Shown here: in pieces, positions 20,850-32,076 of the stretch
Layout of the letters: every line of letters starts with the position of its first letter
Numbering within the stretch: position 1 is the stretch's first letter
NCBI RefSeq assembly: GCF_000003195.3
Contig: NC_012876.2
Location: forward strand, 46,247,276-46,311,275
Reading direction: 5' to 3'
Length of the DNA: 64,000 bases
Source of the DNA: Sorghum bicolor
Lineage: Eukaryota > Streptophyta > Magnoliopsida > Poales > Poaceae
The notes under the pieces: generated by a model
The model's database searches: none
The model's input: only the letters and a program-made list of their open reading frames with translations
Told to the model about the DNA's origin: nothing
Program-made: the position numbers and the translations under genes

Positions 20850-23800
20850 TGAAACGACCTAGATTTTTCCACAAAGGGGAAAATCCTCAGATTCGAATTA
20901 TAATGTGATAATTCAGAAATTGAGCCATCACATTATCATATATCAGCTGTTATCACAGTCATACATTGTGAAAAGAAGATTACAACACATTTACTTTACA
21001 ACTCTTAGTTAACAAGCCTATTACATCGTTTTACTAGGGGAAACACACACGAATCTTTTTCAGAGTCGATGTAGCGCGTCAGCGGTGAAGGCTCCTCCTT
21101 CACGGGTAATCATCAGAGACGGCGTAGTTTGTCAGCGGGCGTAGCCTTCATCTCCAAACCAAACTTGAGCGCAGGAACGAGACCACCTAATCCTTCTATT
21201 CTCCGTAGTTATCGTCATAGACCATGTTCAAAACCTGCTAAACAACTTTCAGTATGATTTGTACTGGCCACTGGCTCCCACCCTATGCTTTTGCGTAAGC
21301 TTTGTGGTAAGTGGAATGCAAAGGGTAAATCAAGAGGCCTATAGATATGGTTGTAGTTTTTCCTATGCAAGTTCATTAATATTTCATAATAATTCATCAA
21401 GTTTCATTCCATCTCATCCATACATACATCCATAAATCCCATCACACACATCTCGCCACACTCTCACTCTCTAGGCGGCAAGTACGACTCCCGCTCGTGC
21501 CTTGCCTCAACGGCCAACGCCGGATCCAACACAAACCCAGGGGAAGATAGAAGGGACTCCTCTCACTAGTCAAGTGAAGCGGAACATAGGAAAGGTCCAT
21601 AGCCGAGAAAATGGCATATGTATCGATCGATCAACCAAACTCTGCAGAGGTTTACACTAACCACAAGATCACCATCATCGACGAACCGGCTCGTCTAGGA
21701 TGATACCGGGCTGCCTTCCAACTAAACACGATGCCACCCTACCACTCAGGACTGGGGCCACACCGGAGTACCACCGGCATGCTGAGACTGTGAGGCATAG
21801 TACCGGGCCCCCAAGGGTCACTACACTGTCTTAGGAGGGTGTGGGTCCTCATGCCCGTACCTCCCTACACTATCCGCTATCAACCTAGTAGTAGTGGCAC
21901 CGCACTAGCTGGTCGTACATCCGTCTCGCACCATAATAAGGCGAGTGGTGTGTAAGGCTTCCTACAAACCGGTTCTCAGAACATCTCAGTCCTTAGGGTG
22001 ACCGAACAGGACATCTTCACGAGGGGCCAACCGATGCCCCACTCGACGAAACATCCGGCTACCCCGTGCAAAACAGCACCTCCCATCCTGGTGCTTCGTC
22101 CCACGAAGACACTCCACTCCGGGACCTCTCCTTGTCACATGTACCAGCCACAGGTAACTCTCATGGAGAACGCCCAGGTAGCATTCCCCGGCAAGACTTG
22201 TCCCAAGACTCGTCGTAAATCCTGCTCGGTCGACTCGACCCTCACCACACACCCAAGACACACGCCAAGATCTCCCCAAATCCATTATCATCTCATTATC
22301 AAATTATCGGCACCACGTGCCTTATCCACTCACATCCAATCCTCCACAATGCATCACATCACAGATATAATGCGTAGCAGAAGCAGTAGCAAGTAGTAAG
22401 CAAGCGTCTAACCTAACAGCGGGTGTGCGAGGGTTATAGGTTGCAACAAGGCAATGGCTCACAAACATTTCTACCATGCAACCTATCATAGTTCATTTGC
22501 ATAAAAGTAAAGCACTAGCATCTATAATATTGCATGTCTAATTGGATTCTACGAGGTTGGGTGGGACGTGTCTCCTGTCGAATGACATTTCCAAGATCCT
22601 CAGTTCACTTGTAGTTGTACTCATCCAAGGTCTTTCTCCTATCTGCATCTTCTCCCTCCAATGGGTCCTGATCCGATCAACGCTAACCGAAGCAACTACC
22701 TCGAAAGCGACAAACAAGGCGAAACAATCAAACCACTAGACCTCGAAAGACTGCGAAAAGAGACGAAGAACACTAAAGAACAACTACACTAAAAGAGCAC
22801 TGAAAGGGTAATGACTTAGCCCTCTCGGTGGATGTCCGATCCCTGGGCTAAAAGAAATGAGAATGGTTGTTTACTAAGTACAAGCTGGAGTCTTCGCCTA
22901 GCCGTTACTTCTCGGGTCGATCATGTCGACCTGTACGGCTTTAATAACAAAGGCGTAGACCCTAACTTATTCTAAGTAAACACCACGGCTTACGGTCTTC
23001 CGATCTAAGTGTCATAGAGATCGATGGGAATCGAAAGACTACAAGCACGAGAAGTTCCGGTCTCTCCCAATCCATACGCCATTGTAGTTGGCGAGAGCCA
23101 AGAGAGGGTGGAACAAAGAGAGAAGAAAAGGGGAGTGGTCTACTCCTTCCAATCCACTTGCCATGGTAAGAGACGGGGTATCAGAAAGAGTGACACACAA
23201 GAACATGAGTGCTTAAACTACTTGTAGGGTACCACGACCTAGGTACACTGAATGCACTAAGACATTCCTACGGTTCTTAGCAGTGCGGTTGTCACTGCAA
23301 GAACCAATGAAATGCTACGGTCGAATAGGTACAAGCATACAAGAGTTTAAGCACGAAGAACCCAAAAAGGCAAGAAAAGACACGGGTTTCACTTCCCATT
23401 GATCCGCTCGCCATAGCAACGACGGGAATCGCGGGATTGGAAACAAGACATCTAACAAGAAAAAGGGGGCTCAATCCACATCTTACTAGATCGACAAGGA
23501 TTAAGGACAAGAGAGAAGAACAAAACCACGCTCTTTCAACCAACTCGCCATGGAACAAACAACCATTGGAGAAATAAACGCGACCCCACGAACTACACCA
23601 ACTCATATCACTTCGCGACCTAGGTGCTTCTGAATCGGCACAAGGTCATTCCTATAGTTCTAGGCGATGCGATTGTCATCGCGGGAACTACGGGAAATGC
23701 CCGGGTCTAGGTGGCATAAGCATACGAGACAAATAAGATAATCGTGCGAGAATAATAGGGTAAAGCCCGATGGTCATGGCAAGGTGGACTCGGGGCCATG

Positions 23801-26188
23801 AGCTTCACCTAACAAGTTGGCTTCGACTGTTCCACAAGGGTTGCTCTTATTCTGTACCCCAATAGACTAGGTCACTTAGGTCTCGAGTGTGCGGATAAGA
23901 ACCGCGTCGATAAAGACATCGAGTCCACGATGACCACGTCTGCGGGACAAGAACAAGAGCTAACGACCGTAGCGTGACAAAGTCATCTGAACATGGGAAG
24001 CGAGTTACGCTCGGCATCACGATCATGGCGGGACGTACCCACGATCGGAATGATCAAACGTATTACGATCCCCTGACCGGCTCGAAGGCACGATCCAAAG
24101 CGACAAGAACCACACAACCCACAAGAACCACAACTTGACAAATGACTAAACAACAACACCAACACGACGACATCTCGGAGTAGCACATTTCCATAGCACA
24201 AGTGATAAATAGAGTAGACCGGCATGAAGGCTCGGCACAGGCATGGATATAGATAAAGATAGATCGTGCGGCAAGTATAGACGATGATATAGATGACAAC
24301 CATCAAGTATGAACGATGATAGAAAGATGTACAAAAGCGAAAGGGGTTTTTCGTCGGCGTCGACTAGGGTTCGACCTTGGTGGCGCGGACGATGCTCGAT
24401 GACGTGCTGTCGAGGCAGGGCGCCGCTGCTGCTGCTCGTGGCTATAGCTCGTTGGAGTGGGGCGGCATGGTGGTTTGTCTCGGCTCCGACAAGGGGAAGT
24501 GCTGCTGCTGTGCGTTCCGGTTGCGGCTTCACTACAATGATGGGAAACCTCGGCACAAGGGCCGGCCGTCAGACAAGCGCGGTGACACGGCTATTATCGG
24601 AAGGAGAAAGGGAGGATATTGGGTTGCTGGTGGCTCACCGATAGCAGCACTGGCGAGGCATGGGCGCGACGTGGTGTTCGTGGCAAGGCGATGACGTGGA
24701 CGTGGACGCGTCGGGGCTCGACGTCGAGCTCGGGGTCACGATCACCATGGTCGACGCTGACGCGGTGACCATCGTGACGTCCTGGCGTGGCCGCGGCTCG
24801 GGTGCAGTGCCGTCGTGGTGGATGGGGCCGGGTTGGTGTCGCAGCTCCAAGTCGCGGTTCGGGCTCGGCTCAGCGGTGCCTGGCGACCACGCGGCTGGCC
24901 GTGGTCGAAGCTCGACGCAGCGAGGGCAGCGTCGCGGCTCGAGACAGAGGAAGGAGCGCGGCCGTCACGGGCTCGCCACGGGTTTGGTCCGTGGCGTCAC
25001 GGTTGCGGGCGACAGCGTCGTGGTGGCTCGGCAGCGTCACAGTGCTTGGGACGAGGACGAGGAGAGGAAGGCAGCGCTTGGCCTTGGCTCGACGGAGCGG
25101 CTCCGATGTCGTCATGACGGCAACAAGGCAGAGGCAGAGCACGACATCGCGGAGGTGTTGCTTGGTGCAGTGGCGCTCGGCAAGGTTGGCGAGGGGAGGG
25201 TGGCGGGGCTGGGTGGGGAAGCAGGGCGGCGTCGGCGTTGGGGAGAGCCGAGAGATGGGAGGCGCTGCTCACGACTCTTATAGGGGCGGCGCCTAGGGCT
25301 CCTAGGGTTGCAAGGCATTGTGGACGGCGATCCTCGGCTTCCGCACCGTGGCTGGGCACGTGGCGAGCATCGACACGGACGTCGAGGGGGAAGGGCAGGC
25401 GCGCACGGGCTCCGTCCTTGGTGCGGCGGCGGCGGCGGCGCTGTTCTAGGCAGGAGGCACCAGGGGCGCGCCCTAGGGTTCCCTGGCTAGGGCATCGTCG
25501 TGGGCCAGGTGGGCCTTGGCTGCTGCGTGGGCCGGCCACGACTTGGGCCAGAGCAAGGAGGAGCGGATGGGCCGTGAGGCAGGCTGGGTGGTGCTGGATC
25601 GCTGGGCCTCGTTGCACGCCTGCGCAGTGGAGGGGGAAGGGCGCCCAGGCTGGGCCGATGCAGGTAGCTGGGCCGCGTCTGCACTGTGCAGGGAAGGAAA
25701 GGAGGGAGGTGGGCCGATGTTGCGGGTTGGGCCAGCAGGAAGAGAGAAGAATGGGGAGAAGAGGAGGTCGGCCCAAAAGAATAGAAAAGGGTTTCCCATT
25801 TTTGATTAAACACAATGGAATGAAAACAAAAGGAGTTGGAGAAGATTCAAAAGGAGATCGGATAAAATCCAATGGAGTTTGAGACGTACTCCAACGAAAA
25901 AGCTGAGAACGGATTCACTTCGCCTTAGAGATTGGCTCAACGAAGATTCGGGAAGGCTTTGCTAAGGATTTGTGCACTCCAAAAGAAACTCAAAACCCTA
26001 AACAAGATCCAACTTAAGACAACTCACGAATAAGAGCACTCGTCTACAAACAATTCTATATGAATGCGACGACTTGTTAGCGGGTTAGAATCGAGTGAGA
26101 CCTAAAAACTATTTGCTTCACATGATTATAGGAAAAAATTTTAAAAATCTCGTATTTTTGGTTTTACGTAAAAATCTGGGATGTTACA
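20850..26188 (-). repeat. Element B 5' LTR (5339 bp)
   Basis: Partner of 2531-7872, differing by scattered substitutions and small indels (for example the three-base gains near 25430). Possible minus-strand TATA (TATAAGAG) at 25275-25282. The GC-rich 24370-25790 block gives many overlapping ORFs that are not supported as genes. Confidence 0.9.
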
Positions 26189-26419
26189 GAAACTCTTCGA
26201 GAGTATGCCCGACGCTTCTCAAAGCAACGCACCGAGTTGCCGCACATCCCCGACCACGACGTCATCCTGGCCTTTGTCTCTGGTACCACCAGTTGAGACT
26301 TGGTGCGGGAATTAGGCCGGAATCGCCCTCAGACCGTCGACGAGCTGATGGATGTGGTGGCCAACTACGCGGCAGGGGAAGAAGCGGTCGGCGCCTTCTT
26401 CAGCTATGAAGGAAGGAAA
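26189..26419 (+). pseudogene. gag: gag of element A, part after the B insertion
   Basis: Continues the capsid region interrupted at 2530: RRFSKQRTELPHIPDHD and then a VDELMDVVANYAAGEEA motif common in this gag family. A TGA near 26294 interrupts the frame. The sequence stops at a deletion junction near 26419, before any zinc knuckle, and integrase follows. Confidence 0.8.
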
Positions 26420-26766
26420 GGCATCTACCCGCGCACGCTCTCCAAATGATCCCGATCACATGGCCGTTTGCGGTATGGGGGCTCGACTTAGTAGGGCCTC
26501 TACAAAAGGCAAAAGGGGGGTACACCCACTTGTTGGTGGCTATCGACAAGTTCTCCAAATGGATCGCGGCTCGACCCATCACCAATATCCGTTTCGAGCA
26601 GGCCATCCTTTTCTTCACCGACATCATCTACCGGTTTGGGATTCCCAACGTCATCATCACTGACAACGGCACTCAGTTCACCGATAAGAAGTTCTTGGAC
26701 TTCTGCGATCAGCATCACATCTGTGTGAACGGGTCTGCAGTGGCCCACCCTCGAACTAATGGCCAA
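26420..26766 (+). pseudogene. Integrase core fragment of element A
   Basis: Frame 26446-26766 is collinear with residues ~92-199 of the C integrase. It keeps the first two acidic residues (WGLDLVGP and ITDNGTQF) but stops at NGQV, one codon before the catalytic Glu. Both ends are deletion junctions: gag to the left, the antisense-gene leader to the right. Confidence 0.85.
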
Positions 26767-27482
26767 GTCCTTTTCCTCCCACAGACGAGACGCTATGAAT
26801 TCTGCGCCGATACAGTGTCACAACGGCTCCCGCCTGAAAAGACGCGCCCAACGGGCAAAAAGGTGAACCGCCGCGGCCTCTTCCTTCCCTCATAAGCCAA
26901 GGTACGTACCTATGGAAGTCTCGAGAGGTCGCAGGCTGACCCACCGAAAGGGTTCGACAGCCGATCTCGAGCACCAGAGTCGGGGATGCCCAGCGAGTGG
27001 TCGAAAATCGATGCCCGCCTCGAGAGCTCACTAGGGATGTCCGAGGTAGGGTTGAGACAGTCGAGGGGAATCCCCCCGACGGGAGGCATCGAGCCACTGG
27101 ACCCTATCGAACGAGCCTAGCATCCCCGACCACATCAACCCCGCTTTATGAGAACGCCTCCGGGCTACAGCTGACCCCCTTGAAAGGGGCACAGGTTCTC
27201 ACTTGGACTACCCATTAGGAGCTCAATCTGGGGTGGACGACGCTCGCTCTATCGAGAGTACGTCGAAGCCCCTGCGCAAAACGAGCCAAACAAAAACCTT
27301 CCACCACTAGTGTCGGTAGTGTTTGTGTGAATTAGGCGATATAACCCTCGAAGGAGTCAAAAACTCCTCTAAGGGCTCGGGGGCTACCCCGCGGGGTCGC
27401 TCGCGCGCCCCCACGGAAACTCGAACATGAAAATATAGTCTCCACTCGAGCGCCAGCGCTTGAATGGAGACTCTAGGGCTAC
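26767..27482 (+). other. Element A 3' internal region (remains of the antisense-gene leader) and polypurine tract
   Basis: Homologous to the reverse of 9741-10400 in C and to 53190-53699 in D. The antisense gene and its TATA box are gone. Just before the LTR the strand reads GGGCTAC; D has GGGGCTAC and C, reversed, GGGGGCTAC, so this is the family's polypurine tract. A second CGGGGGCTAC lies at about 27388. Confidence 0.7.
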
Positions 27483-28544
27483 TGTCGAGGATATCAGTAA
27501 GGGGTATCCTAACTGATGTATATAATGAGACTATCCGTACATAAGTCGAGGCCCCCAACTCGACGCTCTACGCATTCAAGCGTACGGTCATCAACGGACA
27601 CAGCCTCAAAGACGGAAAGAGTGTCGAGCGAATCGATCAGGGCTCGAGCGCCAACTAGCGTCGAATACGGAAACAGGCTCGAGCGAATTAGGAGGCGTCG
27701 AGCGCAAGGACACCACCCGCCGCATGACGCACGCACGGGAGCCAGGGCATTTAATGCGCCTGTCGCGTTCCCACCTAACACGCCAGTCACGGGAAGCGTG
27801 GTAGGGAACAGGCACCCGTCCCGTCCCGTCATTCTTTTTGCAGCCTTCCCCACCAAATAAATCAGAGCGTGTCAGGACGCAGGAAGCAGAGTTGGAACGT
27901 CTAATCAAGCCCCCCTCGTGACGTCCAAAGTCAACGCTCTGGATAGCAAGGCGCTACACGGCGTCCGACCATCGACCAGGCCTGTTTCCTTCCTGGGGAA
28001 GGGTTGGGCGTCGAATGACAACACTGCTACCACTCCGATGTATCAGCCGCCATGACGTACAGGCGTGCGGTAGACAAACCAGTCCAAGACGGCGCACAGA
28101 GCAGTATACAGGGGCACGCGTAATCATCATCAAGCTACCAGGACAGGACGGCTCGAGACCACGCCGGTACGGAGGCCTCGAGTAGGTCCGCGCGCCATAC
28201 CTCTATTGACCCCTACTCTGACGTCTGTACTTGTACCCTAGGCCTCTCCTTGGAACTATAAAAGGGGAGGCCCGGGAGCGATACAGGGACATCACATAAG
28301 GCATCACAACACTCATACGCCGTAGAACCTCCATACCCCATCCCAGTTCATACACGCTTGTATTCACCCCTGTACAAGCACTTAGGTGCAAAATAATACA
28401 AACTCTTCTCCCCCGCTGGACGTAGGGCCTTCTCTTGCCCGAACCAGGATAAATCCTTGTCTCTTTTTGCATCACCATCTGGAAAAGGGAGCACACATAC
28501 AAATTCACTCGTTGGTGTGACCCCCCGGGGGGAAAACACCGACA
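27483..28544 (+). repeat. Element A 3' LTR (1062 bp)
   Basis: Begins TGTCGAGGATATC and ends ACACCGACA. TATA box CTATAAAAGG at 28256-28265. Followed by catct (28545-28549), the expected target-site duplicate. Confidence 0.92.
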
Positions 28545-28950
28545 CATCTTGAGCACACAAGCAGAACAGGTGTGTTATATGGACAACAAGAAGAAACCAA
28601 ATTGGTGCAGTGTTGCTAGAGTTCAACCCAGAAACTTGTTTGTCATGCCTGAAGAAGTTCCCAACGACAAGGTGGACGAGATAGAACTGGACTCAGTTGT
28701 TGTAGGAGTCGAAGATATGGATCTTCAACAGCTAATTGAAGATGTCATAACTTGGACTAGGAGTGACTTTGATGGTGTTAGTGTTGATGCTTGTGTTATT
28801 GACCAGGCGCTTGTTACGACAATGCCTGAACCTGAGCATGATGACCTTTTTCATGAGGATGAAAACCCAGATGACACTTACATTAATGATGGAGTCATCC
28901 CTCCATTTAGTATGCTTGGAGAAGATTCAGACAATGATTTCTTTGTGTAA
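28545..28950 (+). pseudogene. C-terminal part of a CACTA (En/Spm) TNP2/DUF4216-like transposase gene
   Basis: The frame from the A insertion site to the stop at 28948-28950 reads through ~133 codons without interruption. It opens with a QVCYMDNKKKPNW segment followed by VARVQPRNLFVMPEE, which resembles the DUF4216 region of plant CACTA proteins (bulky-YxxD-xx-PxW pattern). The rest is strongly acidic and ends DSDNDFFV. The 5' part was cut off by element A, so it lies left of the window. Assignment is by eye and moderate. Confidence 0.55.
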
Positions 28951-29486
28951 AATTAGAACTTTGCCTAATTTGTACTCAGACAAGTTATGGCCATTTCTAT
29001 CTCTTGTGCATTGGTTGCTAGACAATATGCATGATATATTTACATTTGTACTCAGACAAGTTATAGCAATATATTATAACACATGTCATCAGACAATATA
29101 TATGACACATGACATCAGACAACATATATAACACATGACATCAGACAACATATATAACACAAACAATAGTTATACTAATAACACATTAGTCATAGTGGTT
29201 CCAAGCAATGAAGCGGTCATCACATCAGTTGGCAACATAGTTTCTACAAGGTTTTGCAAAATAAAGTGGATCACATGACACCAACCACAGACATTTCAAG
29301 TTGCTGCAGATCCACATACCAAATGTCTTCCTACCATCAAAAGCCTTACTACCAGACAAGCAAAGGCCATCCTACTTGCATTCACATAGTTCCTACTTCC
29401 TTTCACTGACATCAGAGCAACCACTTGCATTAACTTAATTATGCTATAGCAAAGGTCTTTCTACCACACACAGGCAACCATGGACA
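28951..29486. other. AT-rich non-coding stretch with 26-bp tandem repeats
   Basis: Three 26-bp units at 29081-29106, 29107-29132 and 29133-29158 (ACATGACATCAGACAACATA core). A related CTCAGACAAGTTAT occurs at about 28976 and 29051. No gene seen. Subterminal CACTA repeats are a plausible identity. Confidence 0.6.
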
Positions 29487-29819
29487 TCAGTTCTTTGGTT
29501 TGTAGTTCTTCTTGATCTTGTCGTAGAGATCTCCAAAGATGAAATCGATGTCTTTCTTTGCTTCCTTGGCGTAGCTGGCTGCGCTGGCATCAACGCACGC
29601 CTTCGCCGACTGCAGCCCGTTCATGTGTGGTGGTGGGTGATGCTCCATGTAGTCAGACATGGAGCATTTGCTGTCTGTCATCCACTCGTAGGAAGACATG
29701 TCTCCCTCCGAGTAGTCCTCAATATAGTCCTCAAACAGCTTCATCAAAAATATGTACAAAAGAAAATTAGCGGACAGGAAAGATGAAATCAGCTGTTGAT
29801 GAACAAAAAAAGATAGTTA

Positions 29820-29965
29820 GCTACTAAGTTAGGTGTGAAAATCCAGGCTATGTCAGCTGCTAAGTTAGCTGCTAAGTTACAACAATGGAGTGTCAGCTGC
29901 TTTTAGCAGCTGCTAAGTTAGACAGATTCATATGTCAGCTGCTAAGTTAGACAGATTCCTTTTTT
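29820..29965. repeat. Short repeats of TCAGCTGCTAAGTTAG
   Basis: About four imperfect copies of TGTCAGCTGCTAAGTTAG between 29848 and 29956, some followed by ACAGATTC. Located in the intron of the unrecognised gene. Confidence 0.6.
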
Positions 29966-30058
29966 GAGTGACTTAGAGAAATCCCAGCTGCTTTGACTCA
30001 GAGCCATTATTCTTCTAGCTGTTAGGACGTGCTTTCTCTCTGTACCAGGCTGAGAGAA

Positions 30059-30927
30059 TCTACTCTAATAATGCACCGAGTTTTTCTTTCCTACCTCCAC
30101 ACCAAAAAACGTCCCTTGCTGAGGAGCCCTCTCTCCATCCACCCAGAAAAGTGTACCCAGAAACACATCATCTTCAAAATAGACTGTCTAGATTTAATCT
30201 GAGTATTCTCTCTCCTTACTCGCTCAAATCCAAGGGGTAAGATTACTTGTATCAACCTCCTCAGCCTCTACCGTCCACCCCCAACAAAAACAAAAACACC
30301 TGTTGCGCCGCCGCTAATCCATGTATCAGCAGTGCAGATCATGGTGCATGCTTGCTGCCCCCTGTTACCATTATCGCAAAGACAGTGCTACTTGTTTCAA
30401 AGTTGGAGCCATGTCTTCTCAGTTTATGTTATATAAGGGACAACTCAATTTTTGTTTTCTCTCTTGCCTTTTGCAACGACTGACATACAAAATGAATAAA
30501 AAAATAAAAGATATTGTATTATTAGGGTAGATAAAAAAATAGGATCTCATCATGTTTCTTTTTCCAATGATGCTTTGTTGTCATTCCTCGGTCCTCACTC
30601 TATTCTCAGACCAAGTAATATATAATATGATTTTCAGATTATTATTTATCAGTCCTACACAGAAAATTGGGAACATCAAGAGAGGGACGGATTTCGCTCA
30701 ACAATGTAATAAACATATATACTCGAGGTATAAGCATATACACATATTGCAATGAAATATCCCTGGAGAACTCCAAGTTCTACTTCAACAAATAAATTAG
30801 TTGAAATATATGAGATATGATTTTAATGTGTCTTGTTATACATTAGCATTTCCCATAACTGAATGTGACTTTCTTTTTAATTACACCCTAGAATGAAACC
30901 GTGGCGTGCCACGGGCACTATACTAGT
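30059..30927 (+). mobile_element. Non-autonomous Helitron (869 bp)
   Basis: 5' end TCTACTCTAATAATGCACC after a host A (30058). 3' end has a GC-rich palindrome CCGTGGCGTGCCACGG (about 30899-30914), then 13 nt finishing in CTAGT (30923-30927), followed by host T. TC start, hairpin, CTRR end and insertion between A and T are the Helitron hallmarks. No Rep/helicase coding. The interior is AT-rich with short ORFs only; the 5' half (30110-30240) is C-rich and may be captured sequence, but I recognise nothing. Confidence 0.8.
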
Positions 30928-30998
30928 TCCCTCAAGTGAGTTGTCTCGCTCAAAAAAACATGTACTTCGTAAGAAAATTTTCCCTCAAGTGATCTACA

Positions 30999-31057
30999 TA
31001 TCAGAAGCATATTTTTTATATCAGAAGCATATTTTTCATATCAGAAGCATATTTTTA
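30999..31057. repeat. Three ~20-bp repeats
   Basis: ATATCAGAAGCATATTTTT occurs three times in tandem just upstream of the exon 1 donor (plus-strand order). Confidence 0.75.
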
Positions 31058-31679
31058 GCACATTTCTTGATTGTGCTGTGATAATGCCACCCAGTCCTAG
31101 CTCTAACCCTAGACAATGTACCCTACCTACAACATCAAAATCCACCCCACCAACTGTAACCCTAGAAAATGTACTCGATTTGATTTCATGGAGGGAGTGA
31201 GAATGAGGGGGGATTTTGCATACCTTCTTCTTCACTTTGGACGCGGACATGCCCCCATAGATGGCCTTCTTGCTAGAGGCGGATCCCTTCTTCTTCATGG
31301 ATGCGGATGCCACCCCTCCGATGGGCTTCTTGGGGGATCCCTTCTTCCCAGCGGTGGATCCCCTCTTCTCGGTGGCGGCCGGTGCTCCCTTGGTGTTCTT
31401 CTTCCCCACGGCCGATCCCCTCTTCTCAGCGGTAGACGATGCTCCCTCGGTGATCTTCTTCCCGGCGGCAGATCTTGTCTTTTGAGTGGCGGACGGCGCT
31501 CCCTAGCTACCCTTCATCTCAGTGGCGGTCGAGCCTACATCGAAGTCGGTGTCAGAGTCAGAGTCGACAAGGATTAGCGTGCGCACGGATGTCTTCATCT
31601 CAGTCATGGCCACAGCAAACTGGCCCCGCTCGTTGTGGGTTTGCGTGCGGGCGTTCCAGCCGCGCTTGCTGCCACCCAT

Positions 31680-32076
31680 GGCGGTAACCTCGGTCACTCC
31701 TCCGTCGCCGCCGCGGTTTCGCCTTTGCCTCGCAGCCGTCGCTCGGGTGACTGGGGAGTGGAGTGGTGAGTCCAGTGGGCAGGGAGGGGAAACAGATTGG
31801 ATAGGGAGATGTATATGGCGAATTATAGTGGGCCGGCCCATTTAGCAGGTTGGAATCTAAATTTGTTGATGCACGAAGAATAGCACCACCTCGCTATTTT
31901 AGCGACACGAAACACAGCTTAAAAGTTCGAGGGAGATAGCCACTTCGAACTCCTTGTTACAAATCTCATCTGAGGCCTGCTTGAGCCTGTAAAGCTTTGC
32001 TGGGCTCCCTTCTTGGGTTGAGTCTAGTGAGGTAACAGGCCATGTGCAGCCCAACTAGTAATATTTTTTAATTTTT
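31680..32076. other. Non-coding stretch upstream of the minus-strand gene
   Basis: C/T-rich on the minus strand close to the ATG, consistent with a 5' leader. The rest has no recognisable feature. Confidence 0.4.

Larger units (their letters stand above)
2531..26188 (-). mobile_element. Element B: large non-autonomous LTR element (LARD-like) with 5.34-kb LTRs
   Basis: Two direct LTR copies of 5342 bp (2531-7872) and 5339 bp (20850-26188), each reading TGTAACATCCC...CGTTTCA on the minus strand. Flanks are gaaaa (2526-2530) and gaaac (26189-26193), a 5-bp TSD with one change. Removing the insert and one flank restores the gag reading frame of A. A tRNA-iMet type PBS adjoins the right LTR and a purine tract adjoins the left, so the element is on the minus strand. 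Without nested C the element is about 12.3 kb, of which only ~1.6 kb is internal, and I see no gag or pol there. LTR ends, PBS and PPT resemble Tekay-type chromoviruses such as H, which would be the enzyme donor (inference). Confidence 0.88.
1..28544 (+). mobile_element. Element A: Ty3/gypsy LTR retrotransposon, internally deleted and interrupted by element B
   Basis: The two LTR copies (1-692, partial, and 27483-28544) have the same 3' end, cca/gggg motifs and TATA region, and both end in ACCGACA. The intact 3' copy begins TGTCGAGG. Position 1 aligns near 27852, so the element starts about 369 bp left of the window. Between the LTRs are a PBS, a decayed gag (751-2530, continued at 26189), an integrase piece (26420-26766) and a leader stretch. 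Protease, reverse transcriptase, RNase H and the antisense gene are missing. Right flank catct (28545-28549) is the expected TSD; its partner is outside the window. The insertion target was a CACTA transposase gene. Same family as C and D. Confidence 0.9.
29487..31679 (-). pseudogene. Unrecognised two-exon gene with lysine-rich repeats; Helitron in its intron
   Basis: Exon 1 modelled 31679-31224: ATG at 31679, 152 codons, with one in-frame TAG at 31503-31505 and the same frame open on both sides. Downstream of the stop the protein has about three degenerate ~19-residue repeats of the kind ATEKRGSTAGKK, then MKKKGSASSKK. Donor AAG/GTATGC at 31223. Exon 2 modelled 29738-29487 after GATGAAG, phase 0, 84 codons, ending KKNYKPKN-stop; it contains an acidic patch (FEDYIEDYSEGDMSSYEWM). 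The ~1.5-kb intron holds the Helitron. I do not recognise the family. It could be an accessory CACTA gene or a captured host fragment. Possible TATA (minus) near 31825. Confidence 0.4.

Noticed and set aside
29081..29158. Regular 26-bp repeats considered as CRISPR-like
   Set aside because: Units are directly abutting without spacers and the context is a plant transposon.
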